Shown in pieces: positions 18,231 through 28,221 of a DNA stretch of 64,000 nt (position 1 is its first letter; every line of letters starts with the position of its first letter). The translations under genes were made by a program, and so were the position numbers. Under the pieces are notes generated by a model that searched no databases, was not told the DNA's origin, and saw only the letters and a list, made by a program, of their open reading frames with translations. The DNA comes from SFTJ01 sp051871515 (GTDB taxonomy: Bacteria > Bacteroidota > Bacteroidia > Bacteroidales > Muribaculaceae). The DNA lies in contig JBJECY010000135.1 in NCBI GenBank assembly GCA_051871515.1, positions 14,056 to 78,055 on the forward strand, given 5' to 3'.

Positions 18231-19152
18231 GGGCGTATAGCAATACGCCCAAAATCACCAACCATGCCACACGCAATGTTCGGTCACATGTAGGGGCGTA
18301 TAGCAATACGCCCATCCCTCAACCCCAAAACAAGACAACGATGTGAATGTTTGGGCGTATAGCAATACGCCCAAACAAAAAACGAAACAACAACGTGACA
18401 CAATATCCACAAATATTTTGCATTACGACACATTAACCCCACGGCACACCGATTCCGGGCGTATTGCTATACGCCCCTACAACGTGGCACAATATCCACA
18501 AATATTTTGCAATACAACACATTACCCCCCCGGCACACCGACTCCGGGCGTATTGCGATACGCCCCTACAACGTGGCATCAAAAACCACACACATCTAAA
18601 TCCACGCCGCGATTCCGGGCGTATTGCGATACGCCCAACCAAAAAACGAAACAACAACGTGCATGATACCCTACACATTTTACATAAAAACACATTACCC
18701 CACGGCACACCGATTCCGGGCGTATTGCGATACGCCCCTACAACGTGGCACAATATCCACAAATATTTTGCATTACAACACATTACCCCCCACGGCACAC
18801 CGATTCCGGGCGTATTGCTATACGCCCCTACAACATTGCATCAAAAACCACACACATCAAAATCCACGCCGCTGCAACGGGCGTATTACGATACGCCCAT
18901 AATCACCTGCCACACGAAATGTTCGGTCACCACGCCACCAACAATGTCGTTCCCATGTAGGGGCGTATAGCAATACGCCCAAAAACACCAATATTTTGGA
19001 TTTCACCGCAATAACATCCGGAATAATGTTTGGGCGTATCGAATACGCACAACACAAAAACGAAACAACAACGTGCATGACACCCTCCACATTTTGCATT
19101 ACAATACATTACCCTCACGGCACACCGACTCCGGGCGTATTGCGATACGCCC
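18231..19152 (+). repeat. REP-like palindrome cluster 3 (12 copies)
   Basis: Palindromes start at 18231, 18294, 18353, 18457, 18546, 18617, 18718, 18808, 18879, 18961, 19032 (decayed) and 19133. Copies with GTAG on the left foot (18231, 18294, 18961) and copies with CTAC on the right foot (18457, 18546, 18718, 18808, 19133) show both orientations. Units containing ATATCCACAAATATTTTGCA and a GCACACCGATTCC-type lead recur several times. The cluster runs to the 3' end of the GT2 gene, which is transcribed toward it. No gene is supported in 18100-19171. Confidence 0.9.
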
Positions 19153-19171
19153 CTACAAGTGATAAGAAAGA

Positions 19172-20356
19172 CTACTTCAGTCGTTGCCAAGTGAAGTTGC
19201 TCTCGCGCATGCGATAGCCGCGGAGTGCATATAAGGCATTGACAATGGGGCGCAAGTAGGTGTAGAACGGAACACCCAAATGCAGTCTTGGCGCTTTGAG
19301 GCGACGAGCATTGCCACGGAACAGGCAAATGAGCGTAATCCACAGCGCCAGCAGCAGCATCGCAGCCAATGCAACAGTGAAAATGTTGCGATAATCGAGC
19401 GCCACGGCAGCCGCCAACGCAGCCACATTGGCATATTGGCAAAACGAGATGATTGACGACGTGATGAATGGCCAGCGGCGTAGTCGCTTGGCAGTGAAAT
19501 CGTGACGCAGCTTCAGCTCGGAATGTATTTGGCTGTAATTGTCGAAATAGGCGGTGACAATAGCATCGGGACAGAGTTCCACGCGAGTGTTTTCGGCATT
19601 GGCAATCTCGTTCACAAAGATATCGTCGTCGCCATAATGCAGCATGAGCGAGCGGTGAAATCCGTTGTTGGCAAAGAACGTGCCGCGGCGGTAAGCCAAG
19701 TTATCGTTAGTGCCACGGAAAGGGTATCCGTTGATGTCGCTCGAGAGATATTGCACCGAGTCGGTGACGTTGTCATAGACACGATAGTTGCGACCAAAGC
19801 GACGGTCTTTCTTGTATCGCGGGCGCGAATAGCCAATCACCACATCGGTCTCGGGGGTGAAATTGCGGCACATGAGCATGAGCCAATCGGGGCCTGGGGG
19901 GCAGCAATTGGCGTTGGTGACAACAATAAGCTCGTGGCGCGCGGCTTTCACGCCAAGCATGATTGCCAGCTTGCGGCGCGACACGTTGCGGCTGCCCTCG
20001 GGGATAAACGTCTGGCGCAGATTGTCGTAGCGCGTGAGCATGTTTGATATCACTTCGGCAGTGTTGTCAACGCTCGAATCGTTGACAACAATCACTTCAT
20101 ATTCAGGGTAATTCTGATTGAGCAAATAAGGGAGAAACCGTTCAAGATAGGCACCGTCGTTGTGGGCATAAACCACCACAGTGGCAGCAGCAAGCCCCTC
20201 ATGAGGCCCGGCCTCGCTATTGCAGCAACGCATGGCGCAACGACGCAAGGCACAATAGCGACGCGCATACCACACCACTATCAGCGCAATGAGGCATAAC
20301 GACAAACCCAACAGTGCATAAACCAACGGACTTAATATAAATGAAAAATACATCAT
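19172..20356 (-). CDS. Membrane GT2 glycosyltransferase
   Basis: A 394-residue family 2 glycosyltransferase, which transfers sugar from a nucleotide donor. A membrane helix (SPLVYALLGLSLCLIALIVV) precedes the GT-A domain, which shows VVVYAHNDGAYLERFLPYLL, VIVVNDSSVDNT, a downstream acidic motif YGDDDIFVNEI, and RLRRW, which matches the Q/RxxRW signature of processive GT2 enzymes. Two to three C-terminal helices follow. A frame extension to a TTG at 20410 overlaps the -7 box, so the tandem ATGs at 20356/20353 are the likely start. The gene runs opposite to the neighbouring polysaccharide genes but probably serves the same locus. Confidence 0.85.
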   Translation of the reverse strand: MMYFSFILSPLVYALLGLSLCLIALIVVWYARRYCALRRCAMRCCNSEAGPHEGLAAATVVVYAHNDGAYLERFLPYLLNQNYPEYEVIVVNDSSVDNTAEVISNMLTRYDNLRQTFIPEGSRNVSRRKLAIMLGVKAARHELIVVTNANCCPPGPDWLMLMCRNFTPETDVVIGYSRPRYKKDRRFGRNYRVYDNVTDSVQYLSSDINGYPFRGTNDNLAYRRGTFFANNGFHRSLMLHYGDDDIFVNEIANAENTRVELCPDAIVTAYFDNYSQIHSELKLRHDFTAKRLRRWPFITSSIISFCQYANVAALAAAVALDYRNIFTVALAAMLLLALWITLICLFRGNARRLKAPRLHLGVPFYTYLRPIVNALYALRGYRMRESNFTWQRLK

Positions 20357-20407
20357 CTTAAAATTCTGTACAAGTCTTAATTTGGCACATATTGCCATTT
20401 CAAACTG

Positions 20408-20415
20408 CAAATTTA
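20408..20415 (-). promoter_or_regulatory. -7 box of the GT2 gene
   Basis: On the minus strand TAAATTTG (20415-20408) lies 52 nt before the ATG at 20356. The remaining gap to 20771 is AT-rich and holds a possible plus-strand -7 variant, TAACTTCG, near 20610. No gene is seen there. Confidence 0.55.
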
Positions 20416-20771
20416 GCTATACTTCGCAACATTTGCACCCTTTCGGCAAAAAAAGTTGTTAACATGTAAGCTTCTATACCATGTTTTGACGAATCAAACA
20501 GCCAATTATATCCAGTTTTCAATATAAAAACAATTCCCTCAACATACCATATTTACCACAATATTTAAAAATATACTTGTCACGGCAACCTTTATCTCAG
20601 ATTTTATTGCTAACTTCGCCCTGCCTATAGCGGTTTCATCAATTCACACACAGTGTTGGAGTGAAACACGCCATAGTTTTCATATTATTAAAGCAGCTTT
20701 TTGCGTCATGCAAAGTATTATCAATAGGCCTCACAAAAAGTTGTAATGCAAATAAAATTAAGCAATTATCA

Positions 20772-21344
20772 ATGAAAAGGTATATCAAATCGCTATTAAC
20801 CCTTATACAATGCCTGATATTCAGAGTTAAATATCAAAAAGGATTATATATAGGCTATGGCTCTAAACTTGTGGGCGGGAAGAAGCACATAATCTTAGAG
20901 CCAAAAGCACAAATAATGCCCTATTCCATGATAGTGTCACTTGAGGGAGGCACTATTGAAGTTGGTGAGGGCACCACCATAAGCATGTTTTCACGAATCG
21001 CCAGCCTTGGGCGCCTGAAGTTTGGCCAATATGTGGCAATGGGGCCCAACTGCTTTATTGCAGATTTTAATCATGAATATGCCGACATTTCAACGCCCGT
21101 AAAACTCCAAGGGCTGAGGTTCACCCCAACTGCCGACAACACTCCAAACGTGGAAGTGGGCGACGGAAGTTGGATTGGGACACATGTGGTGATTGCCGGA
21201 AACATTAAGATTGGCAAGCATAGCATTATTGGAGCTAACTCGGTGGTGACGCACGACATACCCGACTATTGCATTGCTGTGGGCACGCCTGCACGAATCA
21301 TCAAGCGATATAACGCCAACACCAACAAATGGGAAAAAGTTTGA
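20772..21344 (+). CDS. Left-handed beta-helix (hexapeptide) acyltransferase
   Basis: The 190-residue product consists mainly of hexapeptide repeats, for example VEVGDGSWIGTHVVIAGN and IKIGKHSIIGANSVVTHDI, which build a trimeric left-handed beta-helix. It ends with the typical cap YCIAVGTPARIIKRY. The loop DFNHEYADI supplies the expected catalytic histidine. Enzymes of this group (WbbJ/NodL/maltose acetyltransferase-like) transfer acetyl groups from acetyl-CoA to sugars. As the first plus-strand gene of the exopolysaccharide locus it probably acetylates a repeat-unit sugar. The ATG at 20772 is preferred over an earlier frame extension whose sequence is not conserved-looking. Confidence 0.85.
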   Translation: MKRYIKSLLTLIQCLIFRVKYQKGLYIGYGSKLVGGKKHIILEPKAQIMPYSMIVSLEGGTIEVGEGTTISMFSRIASLGRLKFGQYVAMGPNCFIADFNHEYADISTPVKLQGLRFTPTADNTPNVEVGDGSWIGTHVVIAGNIKIGKHSIIGANSVVTHDIPDYCIAVGTPARIIKRYNANTNKWEKV

Positions 21345-21548
21345 CCATAAAGCAAACAGAAACTATTCACAGAGACCTCATTGCGCCACCTCGCAGCTGT
21401 GTAATTAATGCAAGTTTGCAAACCCCCGTCGAGCTACATCATTTAAGCAAAATAACATCTCAGCTATAACAATAAACCTATTACAACATTCGTTATAAAT
21501 ACTGAGACATAAGCAACAACTATCTACGCTATCAATACGATTTTTTGT

Positions 21549-22349
21549 ATGACTAAGTTTTTATTTACAGCATTTGCAACCATTATGCTATTTGCCTCTT
21601 GCTCCACAAGCAAGGAGAACTTGACATATTTCTCCAATCTCAGCGACCAAACCACAGGCACCATACCCTCGGGCAACTACGAGCTTAAAGTGATACCTGA
21701 CGATGAACTGATTATCACTGTCACTTCACTTGTACCTGAAGCCACCGCACAATTCAACGCACCAATGACCAACGTTGCCACTCGCAGCGTTATCACCCCT
21801 ACGCAGCAAGCTTCGCTGATAACCTATGTGGTTGACAAAGACGGATACATCACTATGCCCACACTTGGCAAAATAAAAGTCATTGGATTAAGCACCAAAC
21901 AGATAGCCGACCACATTACCACCCTTGTGAGCGAAACCGTGAGCGACCCATACGTTAGAGTGCAGCTTATAAACTTCCGCGTGAACGTGCTTGGCGAAGT
22001 GCAGACCCCTGGACCAATGACAACAACAAAATCGCGATATTCAATACTTGATGCTATCGCCGATGCCGGCGACCTCACCGAGTATGGCCGCCGTGACAAC
22101 ATACTTCTTATTCGCGAAGAAAACGGCCAACGCATATACCATCGCCTCAACCTGAACGACGTGGAACTGCTCACATCGCCTTACTTCTATCTGCAACAAA
22201 ACGATGTGGTGTATGTTGAGCCAAACGACATTAAAAAGGCCAATTCGCGCTACAACCAAGACAACAGCTATAAGCTGAGCGTGATTTCTACCATAGTGAG
22301 TGCCGCCAGTGTGCTTGCCTCGCTTGCCATTGTGCTCATTGCCAAATAA
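21549..22349 (+). CDS. Wza-like polysaccharide export lipoprotein
   Basis: The 266-residue protein has a lipoprotein signal (IMLFASCSTSK, lipobox FASC). A Poly_export domain follows (ELKVIPDDELIITVTSLVPE ... VVDKDGYITMPTLGKIKVIG), then an SLBB domain (FRVNVLGEVQTPGPM ... ILDAIADAGDLTEYGRRDNI). A C-terminal hydrophobic segment (STIVSAASVLASLAIVLIA) is usual for the Bacteroidota form. It should form the outer-membrane pore for exopolysaccharide. The Wzy- and Wzz-like genes follow, so the order is that of a Wzx/Wzy-type system. Confidence 0.92.
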   Translation: MTKFLFTAFATIMLFASCSTSKENLTYFSNLSDQTTGTIPSGNYELKVIPDDELIITVTSLVPEATAQFNAPMTNVATRSVITPTQQASLITYVVDKDGYITMPTLGKIKVIGLSTKQIADHITTLVSETVSDPYVRVQLINFRVNVLGEVQTPGPMTTTKSRYSILDAIADAGDLTEYGRRDNILLIREENGQRIYHRLNLNDVELLTSPYFYLQQNDVVYVEPNDIKKANSRYNQDNSYKLSVISTIVSAASVLASLAIVLIAK

Positions 22350-22380
22350 CTACATTCACTCACGCCACGTTGCCACATCA

Positions 22381-23625
22381 ATGCTGAGCCTGCGCAGGAC
22401 ATATTTTTACATACATCTGTATATGCTCATTATACAGATTGTTGCACCTGTGCTATTTAAACCCGCCGACGAACTTGGAGCGCTGTTTATGCTCATACTC
22501 ATAGGGCTTGATATGGCAATCAATCACCGGCTGGTGCGTTACAAAGGCATGTTTATTGTGGCTGGCATCATGGGGCTTTATGCACTCTATTCATTGTGCT
22601 TCTTGAATTTCAACACTCCCACAGCCATAATTATTGACTTCGTAATTGAGCAAAAGCCGTTTGTTCCGTTTTTCATAAGCTTTGCTCTGGCCCCACGATA
22701 CACTCACAAAGAGTGCCAAATACTGAAAGCAACAAGCTTGCTTATTGCTGCAATAGTGCTTATGTTTTTCTTGCAAGCTCCATTCTCAGGTTATCTTCCA
22801 TTCCATGTAGCCACTTTCGGCTCAATTGCCTTTATGTGCTTTCTCACTTACATCTTTTGTAGTATTGGCAACGATGGAACAATCAGCAAACGCGACCTCT
22901 CTCTGGGGCTATGCGTCCTTGCCGTTGGGCTTTGCTGCACCCGAGCAAAATATTTTGGCGAAGCGGTGATGGCGGTTTTCTTGCTGTGTTTCTACCGTCC
23001 TGGCATGTTCAAACGCATCAAAATGAAACAGATGGCGATTATTGTCCTTGTTTTGACAGCCGTTCTTATAGTTTCGTGGGAGAAAATCAATTTCTATTTC
23101 ATTGTGGGCAATAGCGACACATTCGACCCCGAAGTGATTGAGTCATTTGCCCGTCCGGCACTCATTGGTGGCGCATTCCTGATTCTATGTGACTTCCCGC
23201 TATTAGGAACCGGGTTAGCATCCTATGCCACTCACGCATCAACTCCCTTTGTACACTATTCAGCCGTTTACGGCATATATGACCTCGATAAAGTATATGG
23301 GCTTTCAGAGCAATACCCCAATTTCATTTGCGACATGTTCTATGCATCATTTGCGCAATTTGGAATAATGGGCATTATTTTGTTCATAGCCTTTTTTGTG
23401 TGGATTTATCAGCGATTGCGCCTTGTGCTGCACAACGAAAGCCACATGATGTTTGTGGTGGGAGTACTGGTGATTGCTTATGTGATGATTGAGAACATTG
23501 GCAACACACATTTTTCACAAGCAGGCGGCCTATATGCGATGATGATGCTTGGTGCTATCATTGGCAAATATCGCAATTGCACCAAAGAGCAACGAGCACT
23601 CATACTTCAACAAGAATATAAATAA
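22381..23625 (+). CDS. O-antigen ligase/polymerase-like membrane protein (Wzy candidate)
   Basis: A 414-residue membrane protein with around ten to eleven hydrophobic helices and a large periplasmic loop (about residues 240-330, with SFARPALIGGAFLILC and GTGLASYATHAS). This layout fits the Wzy_C/O-antigen ligase superfamily, which polymerises undecaprenyl-linked repeat units. The ATG at 22381 lies 31 nt after the wza stop and starts at the first hydrophobic segment. Because the locus also has Wzz and Wzx genes, polymerase is more likely than ligase. The family is divergent in sequence, so the call rests on topology and context. Confidence 0.75.
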   Translation: MLSLRRTYFYIHLYMLIIQIVAPVLFKPADELGALFMLILIGLDMAINHRLVRYKGMFIVAGIMGLYALYSLCFLNFNTPTAIIIDFVIEQKPFVPFFISFALAPRYTHKECQILKATSLLIAAIVLMFFLQAPFSGYLPFHVATFGSIAFMCFLTYIFCSIGNDGTISKRDLSLGLCVLAVGLCCTRAKYFGEAVMAVFLLCFYRPGMFKRIKMKQMAIIVLVLTAVLIVSWEKINFYFIVGNSDTFDPEVIESFARPALIGGAFLILCDFPLLGTGLASYATHASTPFVHYSAVYGIYDLDKVYGLSEQYPNFICDMFYASFAQFGIMGIILFIAFFVWIYQRLRLVLHNESHMMFVVGVLVIAYVMIENIGNTHFSQAGGLYAMMMLGAIIGKYRNCTKEQRALILQQEYK

Positions 23626-23647
23626 CACGACAAACAACATATTAATT

Positions 23648-25264
23648 ATGGAAGAAAACGATTCAATAGACTTGCGCAAATACATTGCCACCGCCAAGCG
23701 AGGCTGGTATTGGTATGCCACATCATTAGTCATTTTCCTGGCGCTCGCCATCTTCTATCACTTCTACCACATGGACCAATATATGACCCATGCCCAAATA
23801 TTGATTGAAGAAGACGAGGACTCGGGCGGTGCATCAAGCGCCATGTCAGGCGGCATGGCTTCACTCATGCGTTCATTCTCCATTGGCGGCTTCGGCTCGG
23901 CATCGGTCGATAACGAATTGCTCATATTCCAGTCACACAACATGCTTGTGCGATTGGTGCAAGACCTCAAACTCAATTACACCTACATTGAGCGTCAAGG
24001 CATAAAAAAACAAAACCTCTATGACGAGTCGCCCATAATGATTACTGCCAAGCAAGAGATGCTCGATACACTCAGGATTGGCATGATATTTAATGTGCAT
24101 CTCAAAGCCGATGGCAAAGCCGACGTGGAAGTTGTGAAAGGATTTTTCAAAAAACAAATTGCCAAGAGCCAAAACGTGAGCTTGCCAACCGTGATAACCA
24201 CACCCTACGGCAACTTTCAACTGCTCAAATCAAAACATTATTTAGCCAATGAAGAACGCGACATCAAGGTGATGGTTTGCGGCACCGAACTCGCTGTTTA
24301 TGACATAAACAAGTTGCTTGAAGTTGACTACTCTTCAAAGAAAGGCGACGGCATTTACCTTGGCATTAAAACCACCAATCAACAACATGGCAAAGATGTT
24401 CTCAACGGAATGATGAACATCTACAATGACATTCGTTTGAGCCGTAAAAACGACCAAGCAGGACAAAAGCTTGCTTTCTACGACAAGATGATTGAAGAAA
24501 TCACTACATCACTCACACAATCAGAGCAGAAGATGCAGGATTTCCAAACTCAAAACAATGTGGTGCTACCCGAAACCGAAGCCGTGTATTCTTTTAGCTC
24601 CGACAAAGAGGCTGAAAAGGAAATCATAAGACTACGCGACCAAATTGCAAGCTACGATGTGCTTCTGAAGATACTCAATGACCCAGCCAAGAAAGATGAA
24701 CTGTTGCCAGTGGGCGACGACAACACAGCAACACCAACAGTAGCAAAATACAACGAGTTGATTCTGTTTAAGCGAAAGCTTGAGCAATCGGCCACCGCCG
24801 AAAACATCAACCTGAAGCAAACCATCGTTCAAATCAACGAATTGCGCACTCTGGTGATTGAAAATCTGCAATTGGTGAAGCAAAATGCACAAAAAGTGGT
24901 TGCCTCACTAAGCGGATTGAAGTCAACCAGCAAAGCAAGGCTCAGCAAAGCGCCGTCATATCAACGCGAATACCTGAACCTTTATCGCGACAAAGAGCTG
25001 AAAAACGACCTCTATGTGTTCCTGCTTGAGAAACGATACAACAGCGCCATGACGCTGTCATCAAACTTCCCTCGCGGGTTCATTATCGACCCAGCATATT
25101 GCGACATCAAACCAATGCTTAAGAAAAGTCTTATTGGCTTTGCCGGATGTCTGTTCATGGGTCTGCTGATTCCCACCATTTACGTCTGCATTGTGGCTAA
25201 TCGCAAACCTAAAAATCAAGAAGAAGGAGAAGAAGAAAACAACGTTGAAACAGAAGAAGCTTAA
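23648..25264 (+). CDS. Wzz/GumC-like chain-length regulator without kinase domain
   Basis: The 538-residue product has the polysaccharide co-polymerase layout: a first membrane helix (WYWYATSLVIFLALAIFYHF), a Wzz domain, a long coiled-coil periplasmic region (about 260-460), and a second membrane helix (LIGFAGCLFMGLLIPTIYVC) followed by a short acidic cytoplasmic tail. There is no BY-kinase domain, and none is encoded nearby. An unusual Gly/Ser/Met-rich segment (GGASSAMSGGMASLMRSFSI) is typical of Bacteroidales homologues. It should set polymer length together with Wzy and Wza. Translation starts at the ATG at 23648, 22 nt after the wzy stop. Confidence 0.9.
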   Translation: MEENDSIDLRKYIATAKRGWYWYATSLVIFLALAIFYHFYHMDQYMTHAQILIEEDEDSGGASSAMSGGMASLMRSFSIGGFGSASVDNELLIFQSHNMLVRLVQDLKLNYTYIERQGIKKQNLYDESPIMITAKQEMLDTLRIGMIFNVHLKADGKADVEVVKGFFKKQIAKSQNVSLPTVITTPYGNFQLLKSKHYLANEERDIKVMVCGTELAVYDINKLLEVDYSSKKGDGIYLGIKTTNQQHGKDVLNGMMNIYNDIRLSRKNDQAGQKLAFYDKMIEEITTSLTQSEQKMQDFQTQNNVVLPETEAVYSFSSDKEAEKEIIRLRDQIASYDVLLKILNDPAKKDELLPVGDDNTATPTVAKYNELILFKRKLEQSATAENINLKQTIVQINELRTLVIENLQLVKQNAQKVVASLSGLKSTSKARLSKAPSYQREYLNLYRDKELKNDLYVFLLEKRYNSAMTLSSNFPRGFIIDPAYCDIKPMLKKSLIGFAGCLFMGLLIPTIYVCIVANRKPKNQEEGEEENNVETEEA

Positions 25265-25328
25265 CCGACTAAAAACAACGACTTGATTCTATTTCACAAG
25301 CCAATCCCCTCACTTCATAACATAGAAA

Positions 25329-25368
25329 AACTCGCTCACCTTAAATACCGGGATGAGCGAGTTTTTTT
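25329..25368 (+). terminator. Intrinsic terminator after the Wzz gene
   Basis: AACTCGCTCA (25329-25338) pairs with TGAGCGAGTT (25354-25363), followed by a T run. It separates the Wza-Wzy-Wzz operon from the convergent flippase gene and may serve both strands. Confidence 0.9.
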
Positions 25369-25423
25369 ATTTCTTAAACGTAGCGGCAGTCAAAACAACG
25401 CGAGCCACAATTTGCCATGCATC

Positions 25424-26821
25424 TTATGATGTGGCAGCATCTCCCCTGCCCAACTTCTTCAGCACCTTTTGTTTCACAAACTCAGGGCAAAGGATGAGCA
25501 TAGCCAACAACGCAACAGCAAAATATGCCACAACCCAAGCCTGATTGTCAATCAAATAAAACATCACGCCGCTGAGCACCAGCACCACAGCCGCCAAACG
25601 TGAACGGAAGTCAATGTGCAAGCGCATATACCTACGAGTGTCTATTATCTTATATACAAGCATAAACAGATATGTGACATTGATGCTTGCAAGAATGCCA
25701 TATATGCCCCACCAGATGGTGAATAAATAGTTGGTTACCACTGAAATGATTAGCGCAATCACAAGGCACGGCAATTGGCGCGAAGTGTTTTTTGAGCACT
25801 GATAAGCCACATCATAGAATACCGTCATCACCAGGAACATAACCGAAAGCACAAGCGGATACACCAGCCAGCGGCTTTCCTGATATTCAGCGCCAACAAT
25901 AATGCCATAGAATATACGGGCACAATATGAAATGCCTATCACAAACAGAACAAACACCCATATATACGCATTGGCTATTTTTGAGAAAAATGTGTCACGG
26001 TCAGCATCGGCATATTGACGAATAGCAGTCTCTTGCCAGGTTTGATTGAAAATCATTGCCAACGCCTCAAGCATAGTTGCAAACTTCACCGCCACACAAT
26101 ACAAACCATTGTCATACAACCCCAAGAAATATTCAATAAAAAATCTGTTGCCCCAAGCAATGCTCGACACAATGAGATTAACAACTATCAGTGGTCTGCT
26201 GAATCGCATAATCTCCTTGCCTACACGGTTCACGTCAACATTCCTTCGCACATAGCTGCTAAATATCTTCACTCGCCACTCGGCATAAAACATTGAAACC
26301 ACTCTGGCTAAAATATTTCCGATAAACACACCCTCAACGCCCATATCAGCCCATGCCACCAACGGAACACTTATAGCAAATATCAAAAATGAGGATATCA
26401 AGCCACACTCAACATACACCTTGTTTCGCCCAATGCCACGCAACATCTGCATCACAACTCCAAACACAGCAAACACCACGGCAAACACTAACGTGTACCA
26501 CATATATTTGATGTCAAACAGTATGTGCATAAACACGCCTATTGTCACACACACAACCGTGTTACGCAACATTGCAAACATAGTATAAGAAACTATTTGG
26601 GTGCGCTCAGCATCGGTTTTTGCATCAAGCAAAAACCTAAACGAGCCATCGCGAAGCTGCATTGATATCACCGGGAACACAAGCATTACCACAGCAAAAC
26701 ATATATCATAATAACCAAAGTCGCTCGGAGCAATAAAGAAACTGTAGATTGGCACAATCATAAACATAATGAGCCGAGAACCTATGCTTCCCACAGCATA
26801 AATTCCCAGATTCCTTAACAT
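25424..26821 (-). CDS. Wzx-like polysaccharide flippase
   Basis: A membrane protein of about 465 residues with some 12-14 helices, of the MOP/MATE-related polysaccharide flippase family. It moves lipid-linked repeat units across the inner membrane. The N terminus MLRNLGIYAVGSIGSRLIMF and the segment IVPIYSFFIAPSDFGYYDI are typical of Wzx. The chosen start is the ATG at 26821, but an in-frame TTG at 26863 adds 14 residues and cannot be excluded. It is read toward the Wzz terminator, opposite to the rest of the locus. Confidence 0.87.
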   Translation of the reverse strand: MLRNLGIYAVGSIGSRLIMFMIVPIYSFFIAPSDFGYYDICFAVVMLVFPVISMQLRDGSFRFLLDAKTDAERTQIVSYTMFAMLRNTVVCVTIGVFMHILFDIKYMWYTLVFAVVFAVFGVVMQMLRGIGRNKVYVECGLISSFLIFAISVPLVAWADMGVEGVFIGNILARVVSMFYAEWRVKIFSSYVRRNVDVNRVGKEIMRFSRPLIVVNLIVSSIAWGNRFFIEYFLGLYDNGLYCVAVKFATMLEALAMIFNQTWQETAIRQYADADRDTFFSKIANAYIWVFVLFVIGISYCARIFYGIIVGAEYQESRWLVYPLVLSVMFLVMTVFYDVAYQCSKNTSRQLPCLVIALIISVVTNYLFTIWWGIYGILASINVTYLFMLVYKIIDTRRYMRLHIDFRSRLAAVVLVLSGVMFYLIDNQAWVVAYFAVALLAMLILCPEFVKQKVLKKLGRGDAATS

Positions 26822-26981
26822 CTGCCCAGCCCTATTTTGCGACTTATATTCTGTCAACGCCAATATTCATTAATATTTCTTTACATTTTAACGATACCCC
26901 GCTGCATTTTATTGCAGTAACCACACAATATTTCAGCATTCCGCAAGTTTAATTATTAAGAAGTACACTTGTAAGCAATCT

Positions 26982-28187
26982 ATGACGAAACGGATACTAA
27001 TCGTAAATAAATTCTACTACAACCGCGGAGGCGATTGTGTTGCTACCATGAACCTTGAACAACTGCTGCGTGAGAAAAACCACAAAGTGGCTGTTTATGC
27101 CATGAAATACCCCGAAAACATTGCCACACCCCACGACGAATACTTTGCATCGCAGATAAATTTCTCAGGCGGTGGCATCAAAGGCAAGCTCAACGCCTTA
27201 GAGCGCACGCTGGGCATGGGCGACATACGCACCTCTTTTGCTCGCATATTAAACGATTTCCGTCCCGACATAGTGCACCTTAACAACATACACAGCTACC
27301 TGTCGCCTGTGATTGCCCAAATGGCTCATCAGGCGGGTTGCCGCGTGGTGTGGACTATGCACGATTATAAACTTATCTGTCCTTCCTATACCTGCCTACG
27401 ATTGGGCAAGCCTTGCGAACTCTGTTTCAGCGACAAATCGCAAGTGCTAAAGCAGCGATGCATGAAAGGCTCGCTCGTTGCCAGCGCCTTAGCCTATATC
27501 GAAGCCCTCAAATGGAACCGCCACACTCTTGAAAGCTGCACCGATGCCTTTATCTGTCCAAGCCAATTCATGGCACAAAAGATGGCACAAGGTGGCTTCT
27601 CGCCAAGCAAATTGCATGTGGTGTGCAACTTCATTGACCCAGTGAAACTGCAAACATTTGCCAATGCTAAACAGGCCACACGCCAAAAGCAGCTATGCTA
27701 TGTGGGCCGACTCTCGCAAGAAAAAGGCGTGGAAACAATGATTGAAGCCGCCTCTCGCCTGCCCTACCCGCTGCTCATTGCAGGCGACGGGCCATTGGCA
27801 CCGCAGCTCAAAGCAAAATATGCATCATGCAGCAACATCCGATTCCTGGGCCGGCTCAATGCCGACGAGGTGAGCCAATTGTTAAGCTCGAGCTATGCAT
27901 CAGTTCTGCCGTCAGAATGGTATGAAAACAATCCGCTCGGTGTGATTGAATCGCTTTGCGCCGGTACGCCAGTGATTGGAGCCGATATCGGCGGAATCCC
28001 AGAACTTATTGACAATGGCATAAACGGTTTCACTTTCCAATCAAGAAACGTCAAGGAGCTTCAGTCAACAATTGAACGAACGTTTAATCACACGTTCAAC
28101 AATGCGGCAATTGCCAACGAAGCCCACAAGAGGTTTTCTCCCGACAATCATTATTGCGCCATTATGAGCTGCTATAAGGGTGAATAA
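26982..28187 (+). CDS. GT4 glycosyltransferase
   Basis: A 401-residue GT-B glycosyltransferase of family 4. The N-terminal domain begins ILIVNKFYYNRGGDCVAT, with the glycine loop for acceptor binding, and contains VVWTMHDYKLICPSYTC, a cysteine-bearing motif seen in many Bacteroidales GT4 enzymes. The C-terminal donor domain has LCYVGRLSQEKGVETMIEAA and the signature YENNPLGVIESLCAGTPVIG with its EX7E-like pattern. It should add a sugar to the exopolysaccharide repeat. Its 3' end overlaps the possible GTG start of the next gene. Confidence 0.9.
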   Translation: MTKRILIVNKFYYNRGGDCVATMNLEQLLREKNHKVAVYAMKYPENIATPHDEYFASQINFSGGGIKGKLNALERTLGMGDIRTSFARILNDFRPDIVHLNNIHSYLSPVIAQMAHQAGCRVVWTMHDYKLICPSYTCLRLGKPCELCFSDKSQVLKQRCMKGSLVASALAYIEALKWNRHTLESCTDAFICPSQFMAQKMAQGGFSPSKLHVVCNFIDPVKLQTFANAKQATRQKQLCYVGRLSQEKGVETMIEAASRLPYPLLIAGDGPLAPQLKAKYASCSNIRFLGRLNADEVSQLLSSSYASVLPSEWYENNPLGVIESLCAGTPVIGADIGGIPELIDNGINGFTFQSRNVKELQSTIERTFNHTFNNAAIANEAHKRFSPDNHYCAIMSCYKGE

Positions 28188-28221
28188 CAACTCCTTCACA
28201 CTCAAAGAACAAAAATGCACG

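Noticed and set aside
18343..18970. Open frames of up to 168 codons in cluster 3
   Set aside because: Repeat-derived, with no start context or homology.
14152..19152. CRISPR array
   Set aside because: Repeats are short palindromes at uneven spacing in both orientations, with related spacers. No cas gene is present.
20357..20410. N-terminal extension of the GT2 gene to a TTG at 20410
   Set aside because: The TTG lies inside the -7 box, so it would not be on the mRNA.
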